The translations under genes and the position numbers were made by a program. Shown here piece by piece: positions 43,959 through 52,174 of a DNA stretch of 64,000 nucleotides (the first letter of the stretch is position 1; the number at the start of each line of letters is the position of its first letter). The DNA is from Candidatus Zixiibacteriota bacterium (GTDB taxonomy: Bacteria; Zixibacteria; MSB-5A5; GN15; FEB-12), in the NCBI GenBank assembly GCA_028289585.1, contig JANQPI010000026.1, forward strand, positions 310,001-374,000, written 5' to 3'. The notes beneath the pieces are model-generated. The model searched no databases. It saw only the letters and a list, made by a program, of their open reading frames with translations, and was not told the origin of the DNA.

Positions 43959-45173
43959 ATGGATCGTGACCTTCTAGTTCAGCTTCTCGAAGATCGCCCC
44001 GAACTTAAGACGCTTCCGCAGACACTCTCGCAGATTATCTCGCTAGCGCGGGATGATGCTGCGTCGGCCAACGAGATTGCAGCAGTGATCGCTAAGGATC
44101 CGCCGCTGGCGGCGAAGCTGTTGCGGTTAGCCAACGCGCCCTATTACGGTCTCCCTCAGCCGACCGCTTCGGTGAAACACGCCGTCGTGACAGTTGGTGT
44201 CCAACAGGTGACTGCCCTGGCGTTGGCGAGCACTGTCTATTCACTATCCGAGCAGGCAACCGGACCGCTCGATCGGGTTGCCTTCTGGCGCGATGCGCTT
44301 TCGGTTGCCCTGGCGTCGCGTTCACTGGCTGAAGCGGCCGGGCGTTTCGAACCGGATGCGGCATACATCGCGGGTCTTCTCCATCATCTCGGTCTTCTGG
44401 TGCTGAGTGGCTCCTTCCCGGATCAGTTTGCCACGATCTGGAAGGACGTAGCGCAACACGGTCAGTTGGTAGCCCGATCCGAGGCTGCGTGGGGCACAAA
44501 CCACGCATTGGTCGGGAAGTTTCTGCTGGAGCAATGGGGACTGCCGTCAATTGTATCAGAAGCGGTCGGGAATGCCGAAATGATCTTCAGCGCCAACTCC
44601 AACTATGATGATTTACATCCGGCGCAGGTCGTTGCGTTAGCTGCCGATCTGTCACCCTTCGCGCTGTTGGTATCAGGCAATTCCCCCCAGGCGATTCGCG
44701 AACGTCACGGCAAACGGGAAATCCTGCGTAAGAATCTTGGCGTCGATGCGGCAACCGTGCAAGCGATCGAGGCGGATCTCTTTGCCGACACGATGCGTGA
44801 GGCATCGTTCCTCGAGCTGACGATCGGTGACGACCGTGCCCTGCTCTACGAGGCGAATCGACTTCTGGCGGCCCGCTTTGCGGCTCTCGAAGAATTGCTG
44901 CGAGAGAACCAGCAGTTGCATCGTGAGCTGCGTCGGGGCGTCACCACTCCGGCAACCGATCACAATCGCATCGGTCGCCTTGAAGAACTCACAACGCAAC
45001 TGCGAGCCGATACTCTTGCCTTACGCGAATCGGTTCTGAGCCGCGATCCTACAGATATGCGTATGGCGAAGGCGTTCTCTCGACTTATTGACCTGATCGA
45101 TCGGACATCGGAAGTGTCAGGTGGGGATGAGGTAGAGGGCCGGTTGCAGCTCCGGCCGACTCCGGCGACGTGA
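43959..45173 (+). CDS. HDOD-domain signalling protein
   Basis: A 404-residue cytosolic protein. Residues 12-215 are an HDOD domain: LKTLPQTLSQIISLARDD, VIAKDPPLAAKLLRLANAPYYGLP, SVKHAVVTVGVQQVTALALAS and AAYIAGLLHHLGLLVLSGSF. The domain is a relative of HD phosphohydrolases; the catalytic HD pair is absent as usual in HDOD proteins. The C-terminal 130 residues are predicted coiled coil (RLLAARFAALEELLRENQQL). Members are linked to stress, motility and pilus-related signalling. The position downstream of the pilin cluster is suggestive only. Confidence 0.9.
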   Translation: MDRDLLVQLLEDRPELKTLPQTLSQIISLARDDAASANEIAAVIAKDPPLAAKLLRLANAPYYGLPQPTASVKHAVVTVGVQQVTALALASTVYSLSEQATGPLDRVAFWRDALSVALASRSLAEAAGRFEPDAAYIAGLLHHLGLLVLSGSFPDQFATIWKDVAQHGQLVARSEAAWGTNHALVGKFLLEQWGLPSIVSEAVGNAEMIFSANSNYDDLHPAQVVALAADLSPFALLVSGNSPQAIRERHGKREILRKNLGVDAATVQAIEADLFADTMREASFLELTIGDDRALLYEANRLLAARFAALEELLRENQQLHRELRRGVTTPATDHNRIGRLEELTTQLRADTLALRESVLSRDPTDMRMAKAFSRLIDLIDRTSEVSGGDEVEGRLQLRPTPAT

Positions 45174-45179
45174 CGACTG

Positions 45180-47135
45180 TCAATTTTCGTCCGTAATCGT
45201 GATACGGCCACCGATGGCATTAATGTGTACGATGTGAGTACCGCTGCCATAGACAGTCTCGATGGCGCGGCTCCCAGGCTCAAGGATGGTGACTTCGCCA
45301 CCACGTATCAGCCGAGCACCCTTACCGGTGATAATGAGTTTGTAGTCCGACGGTTTCTCGATACGGATGTCGAGTGAGGCATCCACAGTGCGCAGCTGAC
45401 TCGATTCCTTGATCGGCCCGTCAAGCACCAGGATTAGTTCACCACCCACGGCGTCGATATCAAATCCCGATGCGAGACCGGCCGCTCGCAGGTTTGATTG
45501 CAGCAGCTCGGCGATGAGTTGACCACCGATTTCCTGAACCATCAGGGCAGAAAACTCATTGCTGACGCGAACATCGCCGGTTACGTCGGATACGGTAACC
45601 GAACCGTATGCGGATCGAACTTCGGTATCACCAGTGACATCGCGGAGGTCAATCGATCCGTAACTGTTTTCAATGTCAACATTCCCGGAGTGCTCGACCA
45701 TCCGCGTTTCGCCAGTGTTGACGATCCGTACGTCACCCCGTGTGTCGGTCAGGATGATCGGGGCGTAATTGTTCGTGAGCAGGAGTCGACCGGCTACGTC
45801 GGTTACACTGATTGGCTTATGGGCGCCTGTTATTTCAACATCCCCTTCGCAATCGCTGATCGCGGTCTGGCCATACTCGTTGGAGATGTCGATTGGGCCC
45901 TCGATGTCGTTCAGGACCAGCTGGGCCTTGCGACCGTCATAGGTGACGCCCGCTCGCAGGCTCGCAACATCGACTCGACCACCTTCGTGGGTAATAATGA
46001 CCGGGTGACCGTGAGGAATGTGACTGATCAATTCCTGGCGAGCGTCGTCGGGGGACATCGCGTCGTGAGCATCGGGCTGGACGCGGACGAGATACTTCTG
46101 GTCGTTATCGCTCGCACTGATTCGGGCAACGCCAACGGTGCCCCCGCCGTGGCGGGGTAGTCGGCGGAGATCAGCAACGATTTGCTGTTCATCCCACTCT
46201 CGGAGAACGATATCTCCTGAGGGGAGTTCGATGAAGACCGGCTTGTCGGCGTCTTCAACGTCGATTGTGGCCATTGTGTTCGACGAGGTAACGCTCCGCC
46301 ACGATGTTGTCCGATCACGGTCAGGCACACGAGCAATGCCGGTAGGGGTCGGGACACGTGGTGCCTTGGGCGGCTCCGGCGGTTCGGTGGCATCGATTCC
46401 CGACGGCATCGGCACGACGACGACGCTGTTTTCCAGGCCCATGGCGCGGAGGGCCTTCATCACCTGATCAAGTTCGGTTTCACTAACGTTGAAGCTGCGG
46501 CGGGCATTTTCGAGCTGTTCCGCAATCTGTTCGCGCAGGGCTTCCTGTTCTGAGATAGTAAAGCCCGACCGTTCTAACTCTTGCTCTATCTTACGAACGA
46601 ATTGCTCACGCGAAACGAAGCGTCGCTTGCGCTCAACGATGTAGTTGTCGACCAAGTCGCCAATGACGGTCATTTCTCGGCGGAAATGGCGGAGCAGCGA
46701 TTTCGCCTGGCCTCCGGGGCCAGTGCCGGAGGACCGTAGACCACGCTCAAGTCGTCGCGCCGAATCGAGAACCATGTCGATGTCGTCGAGAAGCACATTC
46801 GGATCGTCGAAATATTTCTCGTCCCGAAGCTGCTGTAAAATGACGTTGGTTGGGAGTTTAACCTGGCGGCGGTCGGCCGGTCGGTAGGTGTCGAGGGTGG
46901 CTTCGTAGTCTTCGACGGCATCCTGGAGCTTGGCCAGAATATCGAGGTAGTCGTCGTCGAGCAGGCGTCCCGGGGAGTTGAGGGCACGAAAGACCCGCTC
47001 CACAAGCTCGGCATGCTGATCGGCATCGCCTCGCTGTGCGTGGACCGATGCTGACAGCATCGCAATGGCCAATGCCCCAGCAATCAATCCTGGAACATAC
47101 CAGCGAACACGCCTATGTGTGAAACGACTAATCAT
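45180..47135 (-). CDS. Secreted protein with helical domain and DUF4097-like beta-solenoid
   Basis: A 651-residue exported protein. The signal peptide covers residues 1-34 (VRWYVPGLIAGALAIAMLSA). Residues 40-230 are helical and highly charged. A Pro-rich linker (PPEPPKAPRVPTPTG) follows. From about 370 to 650 there are regular short beta-strand repeats of the type V.V.NEYG.I.I.DV.GDV.V: ISNEYGQTAISDCEGDVEIT, VDIENSYGSIDLRDVTGD, VRSAYGSVTVSDVTGD. This is the DUF4097/putative adhesin pattern. Location is probably periplasmic or outer membrane. It is convergent with the HDOD gene and divergent from the large surface protein. Confidence 0.82.
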   Translation of the reverse strand: MISRFTHRRVRWYVPGLIAGALAIAMLSASVHAQRGDADQHAELVERVFRALNSPGRLLDDDYLDILAKLQDAVEDYEATLDTYRPADRRQVKLPTNVILQQLRDEKYFDDPNVLLDDIDMVLDSARRLERGLRSSGTGPGGQAKSLLRHFRREMTVIGDLVDNYIVERKRRFVSREQFVRKIEQELERSGFTISEQEALREQIAEQLENARRSFNVSETELDQVMKALRAMGLENSVVVVPMPSGIDATEPPEPPKAPRVPTPTGIARVPDRDRTTSWRSVTSSNTMATIDVEDADKPVFIELPSGDIVLREWDEQQIVADLRRLPRHGGGTVGVARISASDNDQKYLVRVQPDAHDAMSPDDARQELISHIPHGHPVIITHEGGRVDVASLRAGVTYDGRKAQLVLNDIEGPIDISNEYGQTAISDCEGDVEITGAHKPISVTDVAGRLLLTNNYAPIILTDTRGDVRIVNTGETRMVEHSGNVDIENSYGSIDLRDVTGDTEVRSAYGSVTVSDVTGDVRVSNEFSALMVQEIGGQLIAELLQSNLRAAGLASGFDIDAVGGELILVLDGPIKESSQLRTVDASLDIRIEKPSDYKLIITGKGARLIRGGEVTILEPGSRAIETVYGSGTHIVHINAIGGRITITDEN

Positions 47136-47169
47136 GGCATCATCCTGCGGTCAAATACTCGAGACAGAC

Positions 47170-47193
47170 CGCTCCAGTACCATTTACGGAGCG
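47170..47193. repeat. Inverted repeat in the divergent gap before the surface-protein gene
   Basis: CGCTCC (47170-47175) and GGAGCG (47188-47193) flank a 12-base spacer in the 194-base gap between two divergent secreted-protein genes. The gap otherwise has no gene. It may be a shared regulatory site. Confidence 0.3.
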
Positions 47194-47329
47194 ATCCCCC
47201 AGTTGTTGCACCGTTTCTCAATGGTGACTACCTCTTGTACCCGTGACCAGCGATTTCTTCCCGACAATCGAAGCCGGAGACCGTTCAAACTTGCTCGATT
47301 GGGGGCGACCGCCGACACTTACCAGTGAT

Positions 47330-50059
47330 ATGATCCGTTGTCTCGGTCAGGTTGGACTTGGGCTGCTGATGGTCGCCGGATTGTCGCTGGGGGCGGACGC
47401 GGACTCGTTTGCCCATGCTGTCGACCCCGACCGCATCCGATGGGAACGCGACCTCCGATGCGGAGTGCAGGAGTATGCTCCCTCCCGAACTGCGACACCT
47501 CCTGATTTCAAGTTGTCAGAGGATATGGTGCCGGCGCGGTTTGCACAGGACCGATCGGTACCGGTCCGCCTCGGGGACAGTGCGTGGATCGTGTTCTTCG
47601 AGGATAGCCGCGACGGACGCCGCGCGGTGTACCGCCAGGTCATCGATACGACCGGCGCACCGGTCGGCGCAAATGTCGTCGTCGCTCGCTCGGTAACGGG
47701 GAGCAATGTTGGGGAACCGCGAGCGCGGGCCGATTCCCTTGGTCAGATCACAGTAACGTGGAGAGACCAGGGTCTCGGTCTTATCTGGCTGGCCCGCTTC
47801 GATGCTGCTTTGCTGCCGGTCGGCTCTCCGATTCTCGTCAATGACACCACGGCGGCAGCGGTAGGCGGACTGTACGACCTGGCTGTGTGGCCGGATGGGC
47901 GACTGGTCGTGGTCTTCGAAAACTATACCGGTCTTGGCAACACGATTACTGCCCAGCGCTATACTGCCGGTCTGGTTGCCGATGGTGCACCGATTACCGT
48001 ACCCTCGAGTGTCTCAATCACGAATCGTTGGGCGCCGACGGTGGATGTCCAACCGGATGGTGGTTTTCTGGTTGCCTGGGAGGACTACGTCGGTGGCGAA
48101 CCGGATATCTCCTGCCGTCTCTTCAGTGCTGCCGGCAGTGCGATCGGCCCAGACTTTCTGGTTGTCCCTCCACCCGCCTCAGCCGCCAGTCAGTTGCGTC
48201 CGAATGTTCTGTTTTCGCCCCTCGATGACTATGTTATTGCCTGGGTCGATCAACGAGCCGGTCAGGGAATCTGGGCGCAGCGATACGATCCGATCTCGGG
48301 TTTGATTGACTCCAATGTCCGCCTATCGGAGTCGGACACGGCGATTCTCGCCGATGACCCACAACTGTCGCTCCGCGCAGACAGTACGCTCGACCTGCTC
48401 TGGTCATCGTTTGGTGCGACCAATCGGGTGATGGCTCGCCGGGTCCAGGCAGGACTCGTACCTGACCCGTCGCGGGTACTCAATCTGTCGAACACAGATC
48501 GCCGTTGGCGACCCCGGGCGGAAAGTTTGGAGGATGGGCACTACCTGACGACCTGGACCGAAATCGAGATCGACCAGAACGTTCACGGTATGCTCTTCGA
48601 GGCCGGTGACAGTCGCGTGCTCGGGTCCGAAGTGCTGATTAACGACGATTCAGCCGGATCGTTTTCGGATCAGCCGGTAATCCTCTCAACGAGCGACTGG
48701 TGGCAGGTGTCAGCATTTGTCGACCGTCGCAATGACGCCGGTGATATCTATGTCCAGGCAGTGATTAACGATGGTTCGTTACCGGCGCCGAATGTTCGTG
48801 TCAACGCGGATGGATTTGGGACTCCTCAGGCAAGCCCGCGGCTTGCCCAAGGTGATGCGTCGGTGCTGGTGGCCTGGTTGGACAGCCGGACGGTCGGGGG
48901 AATATCGGGGCAGCGCGTGTTTGGACGTCAGCTCACAATCTGGGGATCTCCTCCAGCAGGTGGGTTGGAATTCCTCGTGTCGGATACCACGTCCTCAGCC
49001 GCTAAGACTGATCTGGCAATAGCCGCCGCCAGCGATTCGTCGGCGATCGTCAGCTGGATCGATAGCCGAACCGGCCAGCCGGAGGTCTACGGACGTTGGT
49101 TAACGACGGCAGGAACACAGCTATCGGCCGAGTTTCTGCTTTCTGCCGGGACCGGATCGGAAGTGCCGCAGTCGTTAAGCGCCGCTGCTGACGGGGCCGG
49201 TTATGTTGCCGTAAGCTGGCTTGATCTGGCCGCAGGTGAGGTGCGCATTCACCTCAATCGCCCGGACCGTACGGTGCAAACACTCCTTTCCTGGACACCT
49301 ACGGCACCGGGGGTTGCGGTTTCGCGACTGGCACTCGATCGCATGTCCAACGGCGATCTTTGCCTCTTCTGGACATCCCAGGAAGTTGGTGGACCGCTAG
49401 CGTATTTGACGGTTTTAGACAGTCTTAGTGGAGTCGTCTTTGGACCGAGCGTGATCGCGTCGCTTCCCACGTCGCAACCCGAGTCACCGGCGATCAGTGT
49501 CGATGCTAACGATAACCTCGTTTTAGCCTGGATCGATCATCGCGAAGGACTGCCCCGCGCGTACCGACAGATTCTATCGCCCAGTTTTGGGCCAATCGGA
49601 ACCGCGGAAGCAATTTCGACCGAACCGCCAGAGTTCATGGAAGGGGTCACGGTCAGTGCCAACCTTGGTCGCGCCTGGTTTGGCTGGGTCGACAATCGGA
49701 TTGGCGGACTATCGGTCTGGGCTAACACGCTCGTTTATGATCCCACGGATGTCGCGGATGACACTCCGGTTGGGCTCCCGCTCGACTTTTCCTTGGGGGA
49801 GAATTATCCGAATCCATTCAATCCCACGACGACGATCCCATTTTCGCTGGCGACGCCCGCTCGCGTCAGTCTTTCGATCTACAATGTCTTAGGTCAGGAA
49901 GTCGCACGACTGATTGAGCAGCCGATGAGTGCGGGGGAGCATCGCGTCACCTGGGATGGTCGTGATCGAACCGGACGGGAAGTAGCGAGCGGGGTCTATT
50001 TCTATCGCTTGATTGCCGATGACTTTCGCGAAATGCGAAAGATGCTGCTCCTGCGCTAG
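47330..50059 (+). CDS. Large secreted surface protein with FlgD-like C-terminal sorting domain
   Basis: A 909-residue exported protein. The signal peptide is MIRCLGQVGLGLLMVAGLSL, cleaved near ADA. Residues 60-800 contain many repeats of about 50-60 residues with a W-x-D-x-R core (VIAWVDQRAGQGIWAQRYD, VAWLDSRTVGGISGQR, VSWIDSRTGQPEVYGRWL, LAWIDHREGLPRAYRQ), a propeller-like series. The last 85 residues are a FlgD Ig-like/type A sorting domain: ENYPNPFNPTTTIPFSL, ARVSLSIYNVLGQEVARL and ASGVYFYRLIADDFREMRKM. Such tails route proteins through type IX-like secretion in FCB bacteria. A start at 47243 would precede the signal peptide and is less likely. Confidence 0.88.
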   Translation: MIRCLGQVGLGLLMVAGLSLGADADSFAHAVDPDRIRWERDLRCGVQEYAPSRTATPPDFKLSEDMVPARFAQDRSVPVRLGDSAWIVFFEDSRDGRRAVYRQVIDTTGAPVGANVVVARSVTGSNVGEPRARADSLGQITVTWRDQGLGLIWLARFDAALLPVGSPILVNDTTAAAVGGLYDLAVWPDGRLVVVFENYTGLGNTITAQRYTAGLVADGAPITVPSSVSITNRWAPTVDVQPDGGFLVAWEDYVGGEPDISCRLFSAAGSAIGPDFLVVPPPASAASQLRPNVLFSPLDDYVIAWVDQRAGQGIWAQRYDPISGLIDSNVRLSESDTAILADDPQLSLRADSTLDLLWSSFGATNRVMARRVQAGLVPDPSRVLNLSNTDRRWRPRAESLEDGHYLTTWTEIEIDQNVHGMLFEAGDSRVLGSEVLINDDSAGSFSDQPVILSTSDWWQVSAFVDRRNDAGDIYVQAVINDGSLPAPNVRVNADGFGTPQASPRLAQGDASVLVAWLDSRTVGGISGQRVFGRQLTIWGSPPAGGLEFLVSDTTSSAAKTDLAIAAASDSSAIVSWIDSRTGQPEVYGRWLTTAGTQLSAEFLLSAGTGSEVPQSLSAAADGAGYVAVSWLDLAAGEVRIHLNRPDRTVQTLLSWTPTAPGVAVSRLALDRMSNGDLCLFWTSQEVGGPLAYLTVLDSLSGVVFGPSVIASLPTSQPESPAISVDANDNLVLAWIDHREGLPRAYRQILSPSFGPIGTAEAISTEPPEFMEGVTVSANLGRAWFGWVDNRIGGLSVWANTLVYDPTDVADDTPVGLPLDFSLGENYPNPFNPTTTIPFSLATPARVSLSIYNVLGQEVARLIEQPMSAGEHRVTWDGRDRTGREVASGVYFYRLIADDFREMRKMLLLR

Positions 50060-50066
50060 CCACTCT

Positions 50067-50843
50067 CTACTGCGGGAAGAACATTACACTGAAGTTGTTG
50101 AGAAAGTGGGCGATGACTGGCGGCCAAAGCGACCGGGTACGCACAAACAGCCAGGCAAACATCAGGCCGTAGATCGAAATGATCACGACATTAGGGATCC
50201 CCTGATAGAGGTGACAGAGTCCGAACAGCAGCGATGAGATTACGGCCGGGAGCCACCAGTTGTTGATCTTGAAGACCAACCGTAGCCGCGTCATCAGGTA
50301 ACCGCGAAACGCAGTTTCTTCGCATACGCCGGCGGTAATCGCCACGGCGACCCACACGAGTTTACCGGCCAGACTTTCCGGAATGAGAAGACCGACCTCA
50401 CCGGCGATCGGTGTGCCCAGCTGTGCCATCAGCCACGCGATTCCGGAAAGCACCAACGACGCTCCAAGCCAGAAAGCGACCGCCCAGGCGATATGGACGA
50501 GACGGAGACGATTGAATCCGAGCCCTGCGAGTCCGGTCTCTTCGAACGCCGCCGCGATCCAGTTCGTGGCGAAGATGACCCATTGGAAGGCGATCGTGAA
50601 GCCAAGCAGGAAGATCAGGGTTTCATCGCTCATACTCCGGAGCAGCGAATCGAAGTCGGTGTCACCCGCGAGCAGGGCCTGACCAGGGTAGGCGATCGCG
50701 ACGATGAACAGGGCCAGCCAGGTCCAGAAGGTGGCACGAAAGCGGTGGTTCTCGAATCCGGGGGTGGCGTCAAAAAGACGCGGTCCGCTCCCAAACGGCG
50801 AGCGGCTGTAGACGGAAATACGGTCGAATTCGGTATGGGCCAC
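50067..50843 (-). CDS. CPBP-family intramembrane protease
   Basis: A 258-residue polytopic membrane protein. The CPBP/Abi motifs are intact: CEETAFRGYLMTRL near residue 172 supplies the paired Glu and Arg, LLFGLCHLYQG supplies the His of motif 2, and AHFLNN near the C-terminus motif 3. Relatives are Rce1-like glutamate proteases. Six to eight hydrophobic helices are visible. The GTG start is preceded by GAGGT. It follows the 63-residue membrane gene by 11 bases in the same direction, so the pair is probably cotranscribed. Confidence 0.9.
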   Translation of the reverse strand: MAHTEFDRISVYSRSPFGSGPRLFDATPGFENHRFRATFWTWLALFIVAIAYPGQALLAGDTDFDSLLRSMSDETLIFLLGFTIAFQWVIFATNWIAAAFEETGLAGLGFNRLRLVHIAWAVAFWLGASLVLSGIAWLMAQLGTPIAGEVGLLIPESLAGKLVWVAVAITAGVCEETAFRGYLMTRLRLVFKINNWWLPAVISSLLFGLCHLYQGIPNVVIISIYGLMFAWLFVRTRSLWPPVIAHFLNNFSVMFFPQ

Positions 50844-50854
50844 GGTGAGACCTC

Positions 50855-51046
50855 TTAGCTGTCGGCAGGCGTTCTCTTCCGCGATCGGGTCAGAGCCTTA
50901 ACGATGACACCGATTCCGATCGCGATGATGAGCAGTGGCCACGTCCGTTCCGGATCAGGGATAACACCCGCCATCCACCCCCAGAGCAGCAGTCCGAGGC
51001 TGAGATAGATAAAACCGGAAACGATTGGTCGGTGTCCCTGACTCAT
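50855..51046 (-). CDS. 63-residue membrane protein
   Basis: A small protein with two hydrophobic segments, GFIYLSLGLLLWGWMAGVI and WPLLIIAIGIGVIVKALT, separated by a Pro-Asp-Pro turn, and a basic tail (RSRKR). It looks like the same two-helix class as the 49-residue protein at 35467. The ATG at 51046 has GGAGAACAG upstream; the frame stays open further 5' but without sense as a protein. It precedes the CPBP protease. Function unknown. Confidence 0.7.
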   Translation of the reverse strand: MSQGHRPIVSGFIYLSLGLLLWGWMAGVIPDPERTWPLLIIAIGIGVIVKALTRSRKRTPADS

Positions 51047-51187
51047 CTGTTCTCCTCCATCGTACCTACGCAAACGGCGTGCACAGTGGCTCGGATCGAG
51101 CGGAAAAGGCGCCGGTGACGCCCATGTGAATCGCATGATACCACTGAAAGAGCCTGTCGCACAAGCAGTTGTAAGGCCGGCGTGATC

Positions 51188-51202
51188 GCGGGCGCAGCCC
51201 GC
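51188..51202. repeat. GC-rich inverted repeat in the gap before the sigma-4/zinc protein gene
   Basis: GCGGGC-GCA-GCCCGC, a perfect 6-3-6 inverted repeat, followed after six bases by TTTT. The 234-base divergent gap also has two direct copies of GGCCGGCG (near 51172 and 51229). It may be an operator for one of the flanking regulators. Confidence 0.3.
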
Positions 51203-51280
51203 AGCGCGTTTTCTGTGCTCGGGCCCAGGCCGGCGAATAACCGCCCCTGGGCTATGCAACCTTTAGCACAGGAGATAGCT

Positions 51281-51832
51281 GTGACGGAACGACGCCTGCG
51301 ATACCTGGATTGGCTCGTTGACATAGGACGAGAACCGGCTCCGAGCGATCCCGAAGCCGACTGCCCTGCTGTATTTGGTGACCACGGAGCCGATAGTCCT
51401 CGCCTGGCGGCACTGCGTTCCGCGGTCCAGGACGGTTTGGCGCAGCTTGACGACAACGATCGAGAACTGGTCGTCCAGTCGGTAATTCTGGGTCGCTCAC
51501 TGGTCGAACTGGCCGCGGCGATGAACCGGGACGTCCACCGGGTCGAAGCCCAGCAGCGCCGGGCGCTGCGTCGCTTGAAAAGCCTCCTGGCGCCAATCGT
51601 ACGACGTGATTTCGGTCTGGAGACGGAACCGGACTCAAGTTGCCCGATCTGCCAGTCACCTCGGCGGCAGGAGATCGACGCGATCATTGCCGCCCGTGAT
51701 CGGCGTCGCCCATGGACTCCAATCCTTCGGACGCTGCGTGTCGATTTCGCCCTGTCGATCTCAACCCCTCAGGTCGTAATCGGTCACGAGCGTTATCACC
51801 TTTCAACCAATGAGCCCCAGGAGACGTCATGA
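51281..51832 (+). CDS. DNA-binding protein with sigma-region-4 HTH and C-terminal zinc/HTH module
   Basis: A 183-residue protein. Residues 50-115 match a sigma-70 region 4 helix-turn-helix (LDDNDRELVVQSVILGRSLV, ELAAAMNRDVHRVEAQQRRA). The C-terminus has a CPIC pair followed by a helix-turn-helix-like stretch and HERYH, the pattern CxxC...HxxxH of small zinc-stabilised DNA-binding modules (SPRRQEIDAIIAARD). No sigma region 2 is present, so it is not a complete sigma factor. The GTG at 51281 is preceded by CAGGAG. It overlaps the ribbon-helix-helix gene (ATGA). A regulator role is inferred. Confidence 0.65.
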   Translation: MTERRLRYLDWLVDIGREPAPSDPEADCPAVFGDHGADSPRLAALRSAVQDGLAQLDDNDRELVVQSVILGRSLVELAAAMNRDVHRVEAQQRRALRRLKSLLAPIVRRDFGLETEPDSSCPICQSPRRQEIDAIIAARDRRRPWTPILRTLRVDFALSISTPQVVIGHERYHLSTNEPQETS

Positions 51833-52092
51833 GCGAGAAGCCTGTATCCGACCTGCCGGCGCGTGTTCGCGGCGAACACTGTGTGAATCTGTTCGTTTCG
51901 GTGGAGCTGAAAGAGCGCCTTCGCATGCTCGCCGAGCGCTACGATCGCACCCAGGCCGATATCGTGCGAGCCGTGCTTCGTATTGGGATTCCGATGATGG
52001 AGGGGATGTCAGAGGCCGAGGAAACGATGGTGCGGGAGTACGTCCAGTTGTTTCGACGGTTGCGGAAAGTTCGGTCGCTGAAGGACATCTGA
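51829..52092 (+). CDS. Ribbon-helix-helix (CopG/Arc-type) DNA-binding protein
   Basis: An 87-residue protein. The core VNLFVSVELKERLRMLAERY, followed by DRTQADIVRAVLRIGIPMM, is a textbook ribbon-helix-helix: a short strand for DNA contact, helix A and helix B. Such proteins bind DNA as dimers and often control their own operon; many are antitoxins. The partner upstream is another DNA-binding protein rather than a toxin, so an antitoxin role has no support. The ATG overlaps the previous stop. lpxC starts 82 bases later with its own promoter. Confidence 0.8.
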   Translation: MSEKPVSDLPARVRGEHCVNLFVSVELKERLRMLAERYDRTQADIVRAVLRIGIPMMEGMSEAEETMVREYVQLFRRLRKVRSLKDI

Positions 52093-52115
52093 CCCCACGG
52101 GAATGGCAAAAGGAG

Positions 52116-52144
52116 TTGCCGGGCGTTAGTTGGACGGCTATTAT
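52116..52144 (+). promoter_or_regulatory. Promoter of the lipid A operon
   Basis: TTGCCG at 52116-52121, a 17-base spacer and TATTAT at 52139-52144, about 30 bases before the lpxC ATG. Matches are 4/6 and 5/6. The gene run from lpxC to guaA may all be read from it, since no gap over 4 bases occurs until 61938. Confidence 0.6.
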
Positions 52145-52174
52145 CGGCGACAAGTTATTCGCACATGGACGGTT

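Noticed and set aside
51281-51832. Complete ECF sigma factor
   Set aside because: Only region 4 is present; region 2 is missing and the C-terminus is a zinc module instead.
51829-52092. Antitoxin of a toxin-antitoxin pair
   Set aside because: The ribbon-helix-helix protein is coupled to another DNA-binding protein, and no RelE, VapC or HicA-like toxin is adjacent.
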